From positions 26,327 to 50,871 of the forward strand of contig DHLW01000188.1 of assembly GCA_002405485.1 (NCBI GenBank): a stretch of 24,545 nt of DNA, read 5' to 3'. This DNA is from Phycisphaerales bacterium UBA4658. GTDB taxonomy: Bacteria; Planctomycetota; Phycisphaerae; Phycisphaerales; UBA1924. The notes under the pieces are model-generated. The model was not told the origin of the DNA. It saw nothing but the letters and a program-made list of their open reading frames with translations, and searched no databases. This document shows, piece after piece, positions 1 to 7,206 of the stretch; the first letter of the stretch is position 1; every line of letters starts with the position of its first letter. Position numbers and translations under genes: made by a program.

Positions 1-1349
1 TCCGCCTGGGCCAGCTCAACACCCCCTGGGCAGGTCGACGGCTGCTTGGCGGATCCCTCGGCCCCGCCGCCGGCATGGGCTCTGGTCCCATGATCCCCGG
101 CCTGCACGCCGCCCTGGTCGACGAGGCCGACGCCGTGCTCATCGACGAGGGCGTCGTTCCGCTCATCATCGCTCGCTCCCGTCGCGAGGACGACATGGCG
201 CTGGTCTACAAGGACGCCTGCTGGCTCGCGCAGAAACTCGACGAGCGCGCCGACTACGTCATGGATCACATGCGCCGCAAGGCCGAGCTCACCCGCCGCG
301 GCCGCCACCGCATCGCCGAGCTCTCTTCCGGGCTCGAGCAGCCGATCTGGCGGGCCACGCGCCGCGCGGAAGAACTCGTCCGCCAGGCGCTGGTCGCTCG
401 CCACTGTTATCTCCACGGGCACCAGTACCAGATCGTCGACGGACGCATCGTCATCGTCGACGAGTACACCGGCCGCTTCCTTCCCGATCGCTCCTGGGAG
501 CACGGCCTGCACCAGGCCGTCGAAGCAAAGGAAGGGCTCGAGGTCACCGCCGACCGCGAGACCCTCGCCCGGATGAGCTTCCAGCGTTTCTTCCGCTCGT
601 ATCCCCACCTTGGCGGAATGACCGGCACCGCCGCCGACGCCGCCGGCGAGATGTCCCGCGTCTATCAGCGGCCCATCTCCGTCATCCCCACCAATCGCCC
701 CGTCATCCGTGAGAAGTGGGCCCCGCGGGTCTTCGCCAATCTCGACGCCAAGTGGTCCGCCATCGTCGAGAGCATCCGCCAGATCCACGCTCTGAAGCGC
801 CCGATCCTCGTCGGCACCAGGTCCATCGAGGCCAGCGAGCTGCTCAGCCAGAAGCTCGCCGCCAGGAATCTCCCCCATCGCGTCCTCAACGCGAACTTCG
901 ACAAGGACGAGGCCGACCTCGTCTCCGACGCCGGCCGCGCCTCCGCCATCACGGTCGCCACCAACATGGCCGGCCGCGGGACCGACATCAAGCTCGATCC
1001 AGACGCCCGCGCAGCCGGAGGGCTTCACGTCATCCTTTCGGAGATGCACAGCGCGCGTCGCATCGATCGCCAGTTCATCGGTCGCGCCGGCCGCCAAGGC
1101 GATCCCGGCTCGTCCCAGACCTTCATCTCGCTCGAGGACGAGCTCATCCGCCTCTACGCACGCTCTCTGGGCGTCGCGTTCCGCTCCACACCCGGCTTTG
1201 CCTCCGGCGAGCTCGCCGGCTCCTCCAGAGCGACGGCCCTCGCCCTGTTCACCTACGCCCAGCGCCGCGCCGAGCACCGCGCCCGCGTCAGCCGCGCCGA
1301 AGTCCTCCGTCAGGATGACTGGATCGACAAGCACCTGCCCGGGCAGTAG
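1..1349 (+). CDS. SecA-like ATPase, short form (5' end outside the window)
   Basis: A SecA-family DEAD motor ATPase, which in known members drives preproteins through SecYEG. The frame is open back to the window edge, so the true start lies upstream and an ATG at 75 is only an internal Met. Visible in order: the motif II block LVDEADAVLIDE (DEAD at 120-131) leading into PLIIA, a shortened preprotein-binding region, IVDEYTGR and the GLHQAVEAKEGLEV segment, GGMTGTA, IPTNRP, then the second helicase half with TNMAGRGTDI and FIGRAGRQGDPGSS. After SLEDELIRLY only about 70 residues remain, ending in AQRRAEHRARVSRAEVLRQD and a short tail. The long helical scaffold and wing domains and the zinc-binding C-terminus of housekeeping SecA are therefore missing. 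It is probably an accessory paralogue rather than the essential SecA; its partners are not visible. The stop lies 6 nt from the stop of the convergent protease gene. Confidence 0.88.
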   Translation, partial: RLGQLNTPWAGRRLLGGSLGPAAGMGSGPMIPGLHAALVDEADAVLIDEGVVPLIIARSRREDDMALVYKDACWLAQKLDERADYVMDHMRRKAELTRRGRHRIAELSSGLEQPIWRATRRAEELVRQALVARHCYLHGHQYQIVDGRIVIVDEYTGRFLPDRSWEHGLHQAVEAKEGLEVTADRETLARMSFQRFFRSYPHLGGMTGTAADAAGEMSRVYQRPISVIPTNRPVIREKWAPRVFANLDAKWSAIVESIRQIHALKRPILVGTRSIEASELLSQKLAARNLPHRVLNANFDKDEADLVSDAGRASAITVATNMAGRGTDIKLDPDARAAGGLHVILSEMHSARRIDRQFIGRAGRQGDPGSSQTFISLEDELIRLYARSLGVAFRSTPGFASGELAGSSRATALALFTYAQRRAEHRARVSRAEVLRQDDWIDKHLPGQ

Positions 1350-1355
1350 CTCGGC

Positions 1356-2198
1356 TCATCGCCGACGCCGCAGACCCGCCAGCACACAGCACACGATCAT
1401 GCCCCCGGCCCACCCCGGCAGCCCCGGCACGCCCATCATCGCCCGCGGCGCGCCCGTGCCCGAACTGATCGGCGCCGTCGGATCCACGATCGGCTGCATC
1501 CACAACCGGTACATGTCGATGTTCAGCGCAAACCCCGTCGTGCTCCACGGCGAGGCCCCGAAGTTCGTCACGCTCACCGCGATCCCCGCCAGCTCCAGCG
1601 ACCCGTCGGCACCGAATGTGAACAGCCCGCCCCCCGAGTCGTTCACCGCGAAGATCGCCTCGCTCGGCACCGCGCTCGATGACACCGGCGCGTCGAAGCG
1701 GATCGCCAGCAGGTTTCCATCTCCCTCGATCACGTTCGCGCCCCACGCCTCCTGCCGCGGACCGTTCCAGTCATAGCCGGCGTATGACGGAAGAGCGGCC
1801 GCACCCGTCACCCCGTGCCCACCGATCACCACGGGATCCCCAACCCCGACGTTCATCGCCAGCTTGTGATACCCAGGCACCTCCTCCGCAACGCGGATGA
1901 GCTGCACGTCATACATCGGGTGTGGCCGGACCTCCACGCTCCGATACTCGACCCCGCGCATCGTCACATTCTGCCCCACGCTCCCACCCACGTGCTTAGC
2001 CGTGACAAACCAGTACCGCCCCACCGCCACGCACGAGGACCCGTTCCAGCTCCCCACCCACCCATCCGCAGGCCGCGCCATCGGCGACAGGCCCGTCACC
2101 ACCACGCCCTCGGCCCGCGGCGCATATGCAGCCGCCGCGATCACGCCGACCGCGGCGATCCCTGCACGTTTCCAGAGGTTTGTCGCACGTGTGACCAT
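1356..2198 (-). CDS. Secreted trypsin-like serine protease with PEP-CTERM-like sorting tail
   Basis: A predicted exported chymotrypsin-fold protease of 280 residues from the ATG at 2198. The N-terminus is a signal peptide (basic RATNLWKRAG, then an Ala/Val core ending near APRAEG). The triad can be read as H69 in FVTAKHVGG, D97 in HPMYDVQLIRV and S188 in VNDSGGGLF, a variant of the usual GDSGG. The C-terminus is VPGLPGWAGG, a hydrophobic stretch and GLRRRR, resembling PEP-CTERM or related surface-sorting signals, so the enzyme is probably surface-anchored or processed by an exosortase or rhombosortase-type system. Earlier in-frame starts exist (ATG 2222, GTG 2246); none has a convincing ribosome site, and 2198 was chosen because the signal peptide follows directly. 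The substrate is unknown. It follows the KAP-like gene on the same strand after a gap of about 220 nt. Confidence 0.8.
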   Translation of the reverse strand: MVTRATNLWKRAGIAAVGVIAAAAYAPRAEGVVVTGLSPMARPADGWVGSWNGSSCVAVGRYWFVTAKHVGGSVGQNVTMRGVEYRSVEVRPHPMYDVQLIRVAEEVPGYHKLAMNVGVGDPVVIGGHGVTGAAALPSYAGYDWNGPRQEAWGANVIEGDGNLLAIRFDAPVSSSAVPSEAIFAVNDSGGGLFTFGADGSLELAGIAVSVTNFGASPWSTTGFALNIDMYRLWMQPIVDPTAPISSGTGAPRAMMGVPGLPGWAGGMIVCCVLAGLRRRR

Positions 2199-2417
2199 GG
2201 CGTCTGGTGGCCTGGAGACCATCCCACGCCATATCGCCCATCGCACACGGGCCCATCACCACGACGCTTGCCGCCCCCGCCACCACCCCCCCAACCGTTC
2301 TGCGCTTCCCACACATCCTGCACAGCCGTCACGTGCCGCTCGAATACTCGGACCACCCAGCCAGCATCCGGATCCGGACGCGGAAGGCAGCGATCCGCAG
2401 CCCGACGCCGTGCCTGG
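2199..2417. other. Intergenic gap between KAP-like NTPase and protease genes
   Basis: 219 nt between two minus-strand genes. It holds C-rich runs (G-rich on the coding strand) near 2276-2292, and I see no terminator-like hairpin with a T tract and no RNA gene. The protease may be read from a promoter here or from an alternative upstream start codon. Confidence 0.4.
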
Positions 2418-4055
2418 CTACGCCGGCCGTATCCCCCGATACAACTGCTTCACCCGCTCCACCTGCGCCTTCTTCACGCTCTCCAGCGTCAACCGCGGAA
2501 TCCGCCACTGCGCCTGATCGCTCGTCACGCTCGCGCAGTGCTCGGTGAAGCACTGATACAGCAGCTTGAACGCATCCCGCGGCTGGTGCATCTGATCCAG
2601 CGTGTCGATCACGTCCTGCTTCGTCACATCTTCCGCGAATAGGTCCAGCAGCGAGATCGGCTCCGCCCCCGGCCCTCGGCACGCGCGCAATCGAGCGTCG
2701 CACAGGTCGTACAGCATCGCACCTGTCCAGTTCAATCGCTCGATCAGGTTCTGCTTGTCCAGCCGAGCCTCCTGAAAGAACGACGCGCTCTCTCTGAACA
2801 GCGCATGCCGCAGCTCCATCGGCAGGAGCATCTTCACGCCAAGCCCCGGCTGCTGCAGGAACTTGTTGTTGAGCATCGGCCACACCACGCTCTTCATCCG
2901 CTCGGGATCGCCGCTGATGAGCGTCGGCTCATCGACCCGGTCCACCACCACCAGCACGCTCGAGTATCCGAAGTGCTTCAGCACGCGCTTGAGCCGATCC
3001 AGCATCGCGTACCGCGTCTCATCCGCACCCGTGATCGGCAGGACCGCCGGGTCCAGGAGGGCCTGCGGAATCGCCCGCAGCGACCGGCCAAAGCTCGTGT
3101 CGCTCCGCGCGCTCACACGCACCTGCTTCCGCAATCGATGCCCGAGCGTCAGGTACTTCACGCGGTCATACACCGACCGCTTCACCAGCACGATCAGCCA
3201 CGCCGCCAAGAGTCCCGCCACCACCCACACCGGGCTCTCGGCCCTGGTGAACTGCATCGGATCGGTCGTGATCTGGCCGCCGCGCCATTGCATCACGGCG
3301 ACCGCCACCGCCGGAATCCACCCGAGATAGGCCAGAAGCGACCAGACCAGGCCCCCGATCGGGGGCGCGATGCGCAGCGCGCGACGGAGCTTCCGGGTGC
3401 GCTGCTCGCCCCCGCTCGCGGCCCACGCGCCGTCATACGCGGCCTGCAGGGCCAGAACGTCCCGCCGCGTCGATCCGTCCATCCGCTTGATGATCTTCCG
3501 CACGTCCTCGCGCGCCTCGACCACCGCCGCGGGCCCCGCCCCGACCGTCGGCGACCGCTCCTTGATGATCACATCCACCACCGCCGCAACTCCCGATGCG
3601 AGAATCGCGTCGATGTGGTCCACCAGGCGGAACTTCGCCAGCGTGTCCGCGACCGTGGCCTTGCGCTCCACCTTGGTCCGCTCGACGAACCTCGCCAGCA
3701 CGGGGTTCAGATCATCCAGCCCGATCCACAGGCATCGCGCTTCGGGATGTGCCGCGTTGTACGCGTTCAGCCGATCTGCCAGTTGCAGCCGGATCGCCGT
3801 TTTGCCGCTCCCCTTCTCGCCGAACACGATCGCCGTCGACGGCTGGGAAAAGTCCCCCGCGATCTTCTCAAAGTCCGAGTGCGTCGTCGCGCCGGGCTTG
3901 ATGACCCCCGAGATCGCCGCCGCCGGCGCATTCCCCGCCACACCCCCCTGGCTCACCGCCTCCAGCCGCAGAAACACCGGATCCTGCCGAGCTTCCTCGC
4001 CCCGAAAGGGGTTCTCGGCAATCTTCCAGTGATCGAGAAACTGTTGGAGATTCAT
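2418..4055 (-). CDS. KAP-like membrane P-loop NTPase
   Basis: A predicted membrane-anchored P-loop NTPase of 545 residues from the ATG at 4055. The Walker A motif GEKGSGKT is at about 79-86. A Walker B-like strand, SSVLVVVDRVDEP, is at about 365-377. Between them lie two hydrophobic helices at about 230-255 (GGLVWSLLAYLGW then AVAVAVMQW) and 276-292 (VWVVAGLLAAWLIVLV). Insertion of membrane helices inside the NTPase core, between Walker A and Walker B, is the hallmark of the KAP family described in animals and bacteria, which organises membrane-associated complexes. The C-terminal third looks helical and may be a sensor or effector part. The frame stays open to 4094, but MNLQQFLDHW at 4055 looks like the natural start. 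No strong ribosome site is visible. The biological role is not known; its neighbours (a sugar phosphomutase and a protease) do not decide it. Confidence 0.72.
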   Translation of the reverse strand: MNLQQFLDHWKIAENPFRGEEARQDPVFLRLEAVSQGGVAGNAPAAAISGVIKPGATTHSDFEKIAGDFSQPSTAIVFGEKGSGKTAIRLQLADRLNAYNAAHPEARCLWIGLDDLNPVLARFVERTKVERKATVADTLAKFRLVDHIDAILASGVAAVVDVIIKERSPTVGAGPAAVVEAREDVRKIIKRMDGSTRRDVLALQAAYDGAWAASGGEQRTRKLRRALRIAPPIGGLVWSLLAYLGWIPAVAVAVMQWRGGQITTDPMQFTRAESPVWVVAGLLAAWLIVLVKRSVYDRVKYLTLGHRLRKQVRVSARSDTSFGRSLRAIPQALLDPAVLPITGADETRYAMLDRLKRVLKHFGYSSVLVVVDRVDEPTLISGDPERMKSVVWPMLNNKFLQQPGLGVKMLLPMELRHALFRESASFFQEARLDKQNLIERLNWTGAMLYDLCDARLRACRGPGAEPISLLDLFAEDVTKQDVIDTLDQMHQPRDAFKLLYQCFTEHCASVTSDQAQWRIPRLTLESVKKAQVERVKQLYRGIRPA

Positions 4056-4174
4056 AAGTGAGGCGCTGGGCACTCGGCAGGCATCGAAGCACAAAGGCGC
4101 TTGGTCATCAAGGCATCAAGGCAGTTTGAGATTCTGCTCTCTGTTCTTGCACCAGTGCCAAGTGCCTTCCGCCA
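4056..4174. repeat. Intergenic spacer with short CATCAAGG tandem repeat
   Basis: The spacer between the phosphomutase stop and the NTPase start holds two adjacent copies of CATCAAGG (4106-4121) with a degenerate copy-like stretch just before (GCATCGAAGCACAAAGG). It is less G+C-rich than the flanking genes. No clear promoter or terminator is recognised. Confidence 0.4.
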
Positions 4175-5617
4175 TCAATGATCCACCTTCACCCCAAGCA
4201 GCGGCGAGATCTTCGCCAGCATCATGTCCAGCGTCTTCTTGTCCTTGGCTTCCAGGTTCAGCCGCAGCAGCGGTTCGGTGTTGCTCTTGCGGACGTTGCA
4301 CCACCACCCGTGCTTCTCAAACGCGTCGATGGTCACGCCGTCAAGCTCGTCCATCTCCGCGTTCGGGGCCCAGGTCTGCGACTGACGACGCAGCGTGGCC
4401 AGTGCGCCGTCCTTGTCCTCGATCTGAAAGTTGATCTCCCCGCTCTGCGCGTACCGCTTCATCGGCGCCGCGAGCTGGCTCATGGTCTTCCCGCTGCTCT
4501 TGAGCAGCGTCAGCACCACGCACATCGCGATCGCGCCGCTGTCGGCGTTGAAGTTGTCCTGGAAGTAGAAGTGCCCGCTCAGCTCCCCGCCGAACACGCA
4601 CTTCTTCTCCGCCATCATCGCCTTCATGAACACATGCCCCACCCGCGAGCGATAAGGCACACCCCCGACCCGCGTGATCTCCTCGGCCACCGCCTTGGTC
4701 GAACGCAGGTCGAACACCACACCTGAGCCCTTCCCGTGCCGCTTCACGAAGTACGGCGCCAGCACGCCCGTCAGATGGTCGCACCCGATCGCCGCGCCCG
4801 TCTCGTCGATCACCACGCACCGGTCGGCGTCCCCGTCATAGCAGAACCCGATGTCCGCGCCGACCTCGACCACCTTCTGCTGCACCTGCTGCAGGTTCGC
4901 CGCCACCAGCGGGTTGGGCTCATGAACAAACTCGCCCTTGCTGTTGTCGAAGTTGATTTCGATGATCTCCAGCCCGCTCACCGGGCCCAGCGGCGACTTC
5001 TTCCCGAAGACCATCGGGATCATCGTCCCCGCCATCCCGTTGCTCGCGTCGATCACCACCTTCAGCTTCCCACGCTTCTCCCAATCCGGCGAGAGGTCCA
5101 GGAACTGCCGCACGTGCCGCGCATACGCCTCCCACAGGTTCCGCGGCTCGCACCGCCCGCCCAGCGGCGTCATCGTCTGCTTGTCCACCATCGCCGCGTG
5201 CTTCCGCACTTCCGCCAGCCCCGTCGCCTCACCAACCGGCTTGGCCTTCCGCTTCGAAACCTTGAACCCGTTGTACTGCGGCGGATTGTGGCTCGCCGTG
5301 CACATCACCCCGCCGGCGCAATCCAGATGGTTCACCGCAAAGTAGATGAAACTCGTGTCCACCAGCCCCACATCGATCACATTCCCCCCCTGATCGCAGA
5401 TCCCCTGGATCAGCGACTTGCACAATGACGGGGAACTCTTCCGCATGTCCCGCCCGACCACGATGTTGTGCATCATCGGACTGGTCTCGCCCGCCTGGGC
5501 CGCGTCCGACAACAGGAATCGGCTCACCCCATAGCCGATCTGCCATGCCATCTTCTCGTCCAGCGGATCCGGATACGTGCCGCGGACGTCGTACGCCTTG
5601 AAGACCTTGCCAAGCAT
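4175..5617 (-). CDS. Phosphomannomutase / phosphoglucomutase
   Basis: An alpha-D-phosphohexomutase that interconverts hexose 1- and 6-phosphates (mannose or glucose), supplying nucleotide sugars for glycans, at a normal family length of 480 residues. All four family signatures are present: the phosphoserine loop CTASHNPPQYNG with the catalytic Ser at 109, the magnesium loop DGDADR at 261-266, the sugar-specificity loop GGELSGH at 343-349, and the phosphate-binding loop KSNTEPLLR at 444-452. The N-terminal FKAYDVRG is also typical of the ManB/AlgC/PMM-PGM group. A GGAG ribosome site (plus-strand CTCC at 5622-5625) lies 5-6 nt before the ATG at 5617. It lies downstream of the ribB gene on the same strand with a gap of about 90 nt, and that gap contains a perfect 13-nt palindrome. 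Substrate preference between mannose and glucose cannot be told from sequence alone. Confidence 0.94.
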   Translation of the reverse strand: MLGKVFKAYDVRGTYPDPLDEKMAWQIGYGVSRFLLSDAAQAGETSPMMHNIVVGRDMRKSSPSLCKSLIQGICDQGGNVIDVGLVDTSFIYFAVNHLDCAGGVMCTASHNPPQYNGFKVSKRKAKPVGEATGLAEVRKHAAMVDKQTMTPLGGRCEPRNLWEAYARHVRQFLDLSPDWEKRGKLKVVIDASNGMAGTMIPMVFGKKSPLGPVSGLEIIEINFDNSKGEFVHEPNPLVAANLQQVQQKVVEVGADIGFCYDGDADRCVVIDETGAAIGCDHLTGVLAPYFVKRHGKGSGVVFDLRSTKAVAEEITRVGGVPYRSRVGHVFMKAMMAEKKCVFGGELSGHFYFQDNFNADSGAIAMCVVLTLLKSSGKTMSQLAAPMKRYAQSGEINFQIEDKDGALATLRRQSQTWAPNAEMDELDGVTIDAFEKHGWWCNVRKSNTEPLLRLNLEAKDKKTLDMMLAKISPLLGVKVDH

Positions 5618-5689
5618 CGTCGCTCCAATGCTCCCAGCCCCGTCTCAACCGTGGGCCAACGGTAGCTCCTCACCACTCTGCTTTCCTGA

Positions 5690-5702
5690 ATGTTCGGAAC
5701 AT
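5690..5702. repeat. 13-nt perfect palindrome upstream of the phosphomutase gene
   Basis: ATGTTC-G-GAACAT is a perfect inverted repeat around one base. It lies between the end of ribB (stop at 5710) and the phosphomutase start (5617, minus strand), about 72 nt before that start. It could be an operator for a dimeric regulator. The stem is too weak and has no T tract, so a terminator is unlikely. Confidence 0.45.
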
Positions 5703-5709
5703 GGTCGGG

Positions 5710-6921
5710 TCATCCGCCGGTCAGCGGGACATACCCGCTCACTCGCAGCCCGAAGGCCTCCAGGCCTGGCAGCTCGCGCTGGTGATTGCTGATCAGCTTC
5801 AAGTTCCTCAGCCCCAGCTCGCGCACGATCTGCACCCCGATCCCGTAATCCCGCATTGGACCACTGATCCCCGCAATAGGTGAGTCGGTTCCCGGCGCAC
5901 TCTCGATCCCCTGCTTGAAGATCGTCTGCAACCGCTGCTCCAACCCTCCAGACGCCCCCCCGATCTGGTCCGGGGCTCCCTCCGGCCGAAGGTACACGAT
6001 CGCCCCGGCCCCCGCCTCCTGGATCATGCGCATCGACTGGTGCAGCGTGCTCGCCGTCGGGCCCTCCGGTGACGCATCGAGGTCGAGAAACACGTCCCCA
6101 AGCAGATGCCGGCGGTGCATGCGCACGAGCGTCGGGGCCTCCACCACCCGCGGACGCCCACGTTCGTCGAGCGATCCGACGCCGCCGGCGGTGAGCACCA
6201 CATGCGGCAGAGGGTCCACAAAGGTCCGGAAGGCGATGAGATTGAAAGTGCCAAAGGGCGTTCGGATCGGGGTTCCCCCCGCAGGTTCCACCCGGCGAAC
6301 CAGCGTCTCGCGCGCAACGCGATGTTCGATGATCTGGGCCACCGTCCCGATCTTGATGCCGTGCCGCTGAGCCAGCACTTCCAGATCCGGCATGCGGGCC
6401 ATCTCGCCGTCATCACGCATGACCTCGATGATGACCGCGGCGGGCTGCAGCCCCGCCAATCGGCACAGGTCCACCGATCCCTCCGTCTGCCCCGCCCGGA
6501 CCAGCACGCCGCCTTCCCTCGATCGCAACGGATTGATGTGCCCGGGTCGCACGAAGTCGCCAGGACCAGTGCCGGGATCGATGGCCATGGCGATGCACTT
6601 GGCCCGCTCCCGAGCGCTCACCCCGGTGGTGAACCCATGTTTCGGGTGCCCGTCGATCGAAACGGTAAACGGCGTCCCTCGGACAGACGTGTTCGTGGCC
6701 GCCTGCGGATGCAGGTCCAGCCGATCGCAGTCCGCCTCCGTCAACGACAGGCACAAGTAGCCGCGCGCCTGCTGCAGCATGAAGTTGATGACTTCGGGCG
6801 TCGCAAACTGTGCGGCGACGACCAGATCCCCCTCGTTCTCACGATTTTCGTCGTCCGTCAGGATGATCATCCGTCCCTGACGCAACTCTTCAAGCAGTTC
6901 CGGAAGGGGTGCGAGCGGCAT
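5710..6921 (-). CDS. ribB: 3,4-dihydroxy-2-butanone-4-phosphate synthase fused to degenerate GTP cyclohydrolase II-like domain
   Basis: Riboflavin biosynthesis: the N-terminal half makes 3,4-dihydroxy-2-butanone 4-phosphate from ribulose 5-phosphate. Its metal and substrate motifs are intact: DDENRENEGDLV (about 23-34), HGFTTGVSA, RPGHINPLR (about 125-133), and QTEGSVDL. The C-terminal half (about 207-403) matches RibA in outline (TPFGTFN, LVRMH, LGDVF, RDYGIGVQIVRELGLRNLKLISN) but the three zinc cysteines of active GTP cyclohydrolase II (C-x-TGD...RCDCG) are absent: the site reads MHRRHLLGDVFLDLD. The GR-x-IGL signature is gone as well. The protein thus resembles RibBX-type variants rather than a working RibBA, so a separate GTP cyclohydrolase II is expected elsewhere. 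The frame can begin at ATG 6930; I prefer the ATG at 6921 because TATCAT (plus 6929-6934) lies 7 nt before it, as in a leaderless mRNA. Confidence 0.9.
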   Translation of the reverse strand: MPLAPLPELLEELRQGRMIILTDDENRENEGDLVVAAQFATPEVINFMLQQARGYLCLSLTEADCDRLDLHPQAATNTSVRGTPFTVSIDGHPKHGFTTGVSARERAKCIAMAIDPGTGPGDFVRPGHINPLRSREGGVLVRAGQTEGSVDLCRLAGLQPAAVIIEVMRDDGEMARMPDLEVLAQRHGIKIGTVAQIIEHRVARETLVRRVEPAGGTPIRTPFGTFNLIAFRTFVDPLPHVVLTAGGVGSLDERGRPRVVEAPTLVRMHRRHLLGDVFLDLDASPEGPTASTLHQSMRMIQEAGAGAIVYLRPEGAPDQIGGASGGLEQRLQTIFKQGIESAPGTDSPIAGISGPMRDYGIGVQIVRELGLRNLKLISNHQRELPGLEAFGLRVSGYVPLTGG

Positions 6922-6928
6922 TGCGGTC

Positions 6929-6934
6929 ATGATA
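6929..6934 (-). promoter_or_regulatory. Candidate -10 element for leaderless ribB
   Basis: On the minus strand this reads TATCAT, five of six matches to the -10 consensus, with 7 nt before the ATG at 6921. Transcription would begin at or next to that ATG. No Shine-Dalgarno sequence precedes either possible start. Confidence 0.45.
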
Positions 6935-7000
6935 GGGGTGATTTCTGACGATCTGCCCCCAACTCAGCCGCGTGCGGCCTGAGCTCGCTTGGAAACATCC

Positions 7001-7042
7001 AAAAAGGGGACCTCGGGCGCAGGAATTTCCCGCTACCCCCTT
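7001..7042 (-). terminator. Terminator-like hairpin with T tract, minus orientation, upstream of ribB
   Basis: Read on the minus strand: AAGGGG(G) with a second inner stem (AGCGGG/CCCGAG, four core pairs) closes on CCCCTT, followed by TTTTT (plus-strand A run 7001-7005). It points toward ribB, whose start lies about 70 nt further on. It could stop antisense read-through from the plus-strand gene region or attenuate a longer ribB transcript. It does not match the conserved core of the FMN riboswitch. Confidence 0.4.
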
Positions 7043-7068
7043 GATCGTGTTTGGAAACGTGATACGTT
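7041..7068 (+). promoter_or_regulatory. Candidate promoter with overlapping palindrome for the PEP-CTERM-like gene
   Basis: TTGATC (7041-7046) and TACGTT (7063-7068) are separated by 16 nt and resemble -35 and -10 boxes (four and three of six matches). The inverted repeat AACGT-GAT-ACGTT (7056-7068) covers the -10 box, so a regulator could act there. TTGGAAAC occurs at 6989-6996 and again at 7051-7058. A transcript would have a leader of about 130 nt before the strong ribosome site at 7193. Confidence 0.35.
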
Positions 7069-7192
7069 ATCGGCTCGGGCGTGTGCCCGGTTTCGGGGGA
7101 GAGAGGGAGGGGGAACATTTTGAGAGAGACCGTGTCGTTGCACATCGCGCTCGCGATGGGCCTGCCGTCTGTTGGCATGTCCGCCGCGTGCG

Positions 7193-7199
7193 AAGGAGG
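7193..7199 (+). promoter_or_regulatory. Strong ribosome-binding site AAGGAGG that fixes the start at 7207
   Basis: AAGGAGG lies 7 nt before the ATG at 7207. The frame is open back to a GTG at 7081, but this site and the signal peptide directly after 7207 make the shorter start much more likely. Confidence 0.85.
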
Positions 7200-7206
7200 C
7201 GGTCTC

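Noticed and set aside
2805..4061. Open frame of 418 codons on the plus strand
   Set aside because: Antisense to the KAP-like NTPase; Arg/His/Pro-rich with no domain.
5690..5702. LexA (SOS) box
   Set aside because: The Bacillus-type box is GAAC-N4-GTTC; here the half-sites are in the opposite order (GTTC-G-GAAC), so it is kept only as an unassigned palindrome.
6931..7060. FMN riboswitch upstream of ribB
   Set aside because: A GGGAAATTCC-containing hairpin recalls part of it, but the conserved multi-helix core of the RFN element is absent and the best -10 box lies between the hairpin and the gene.
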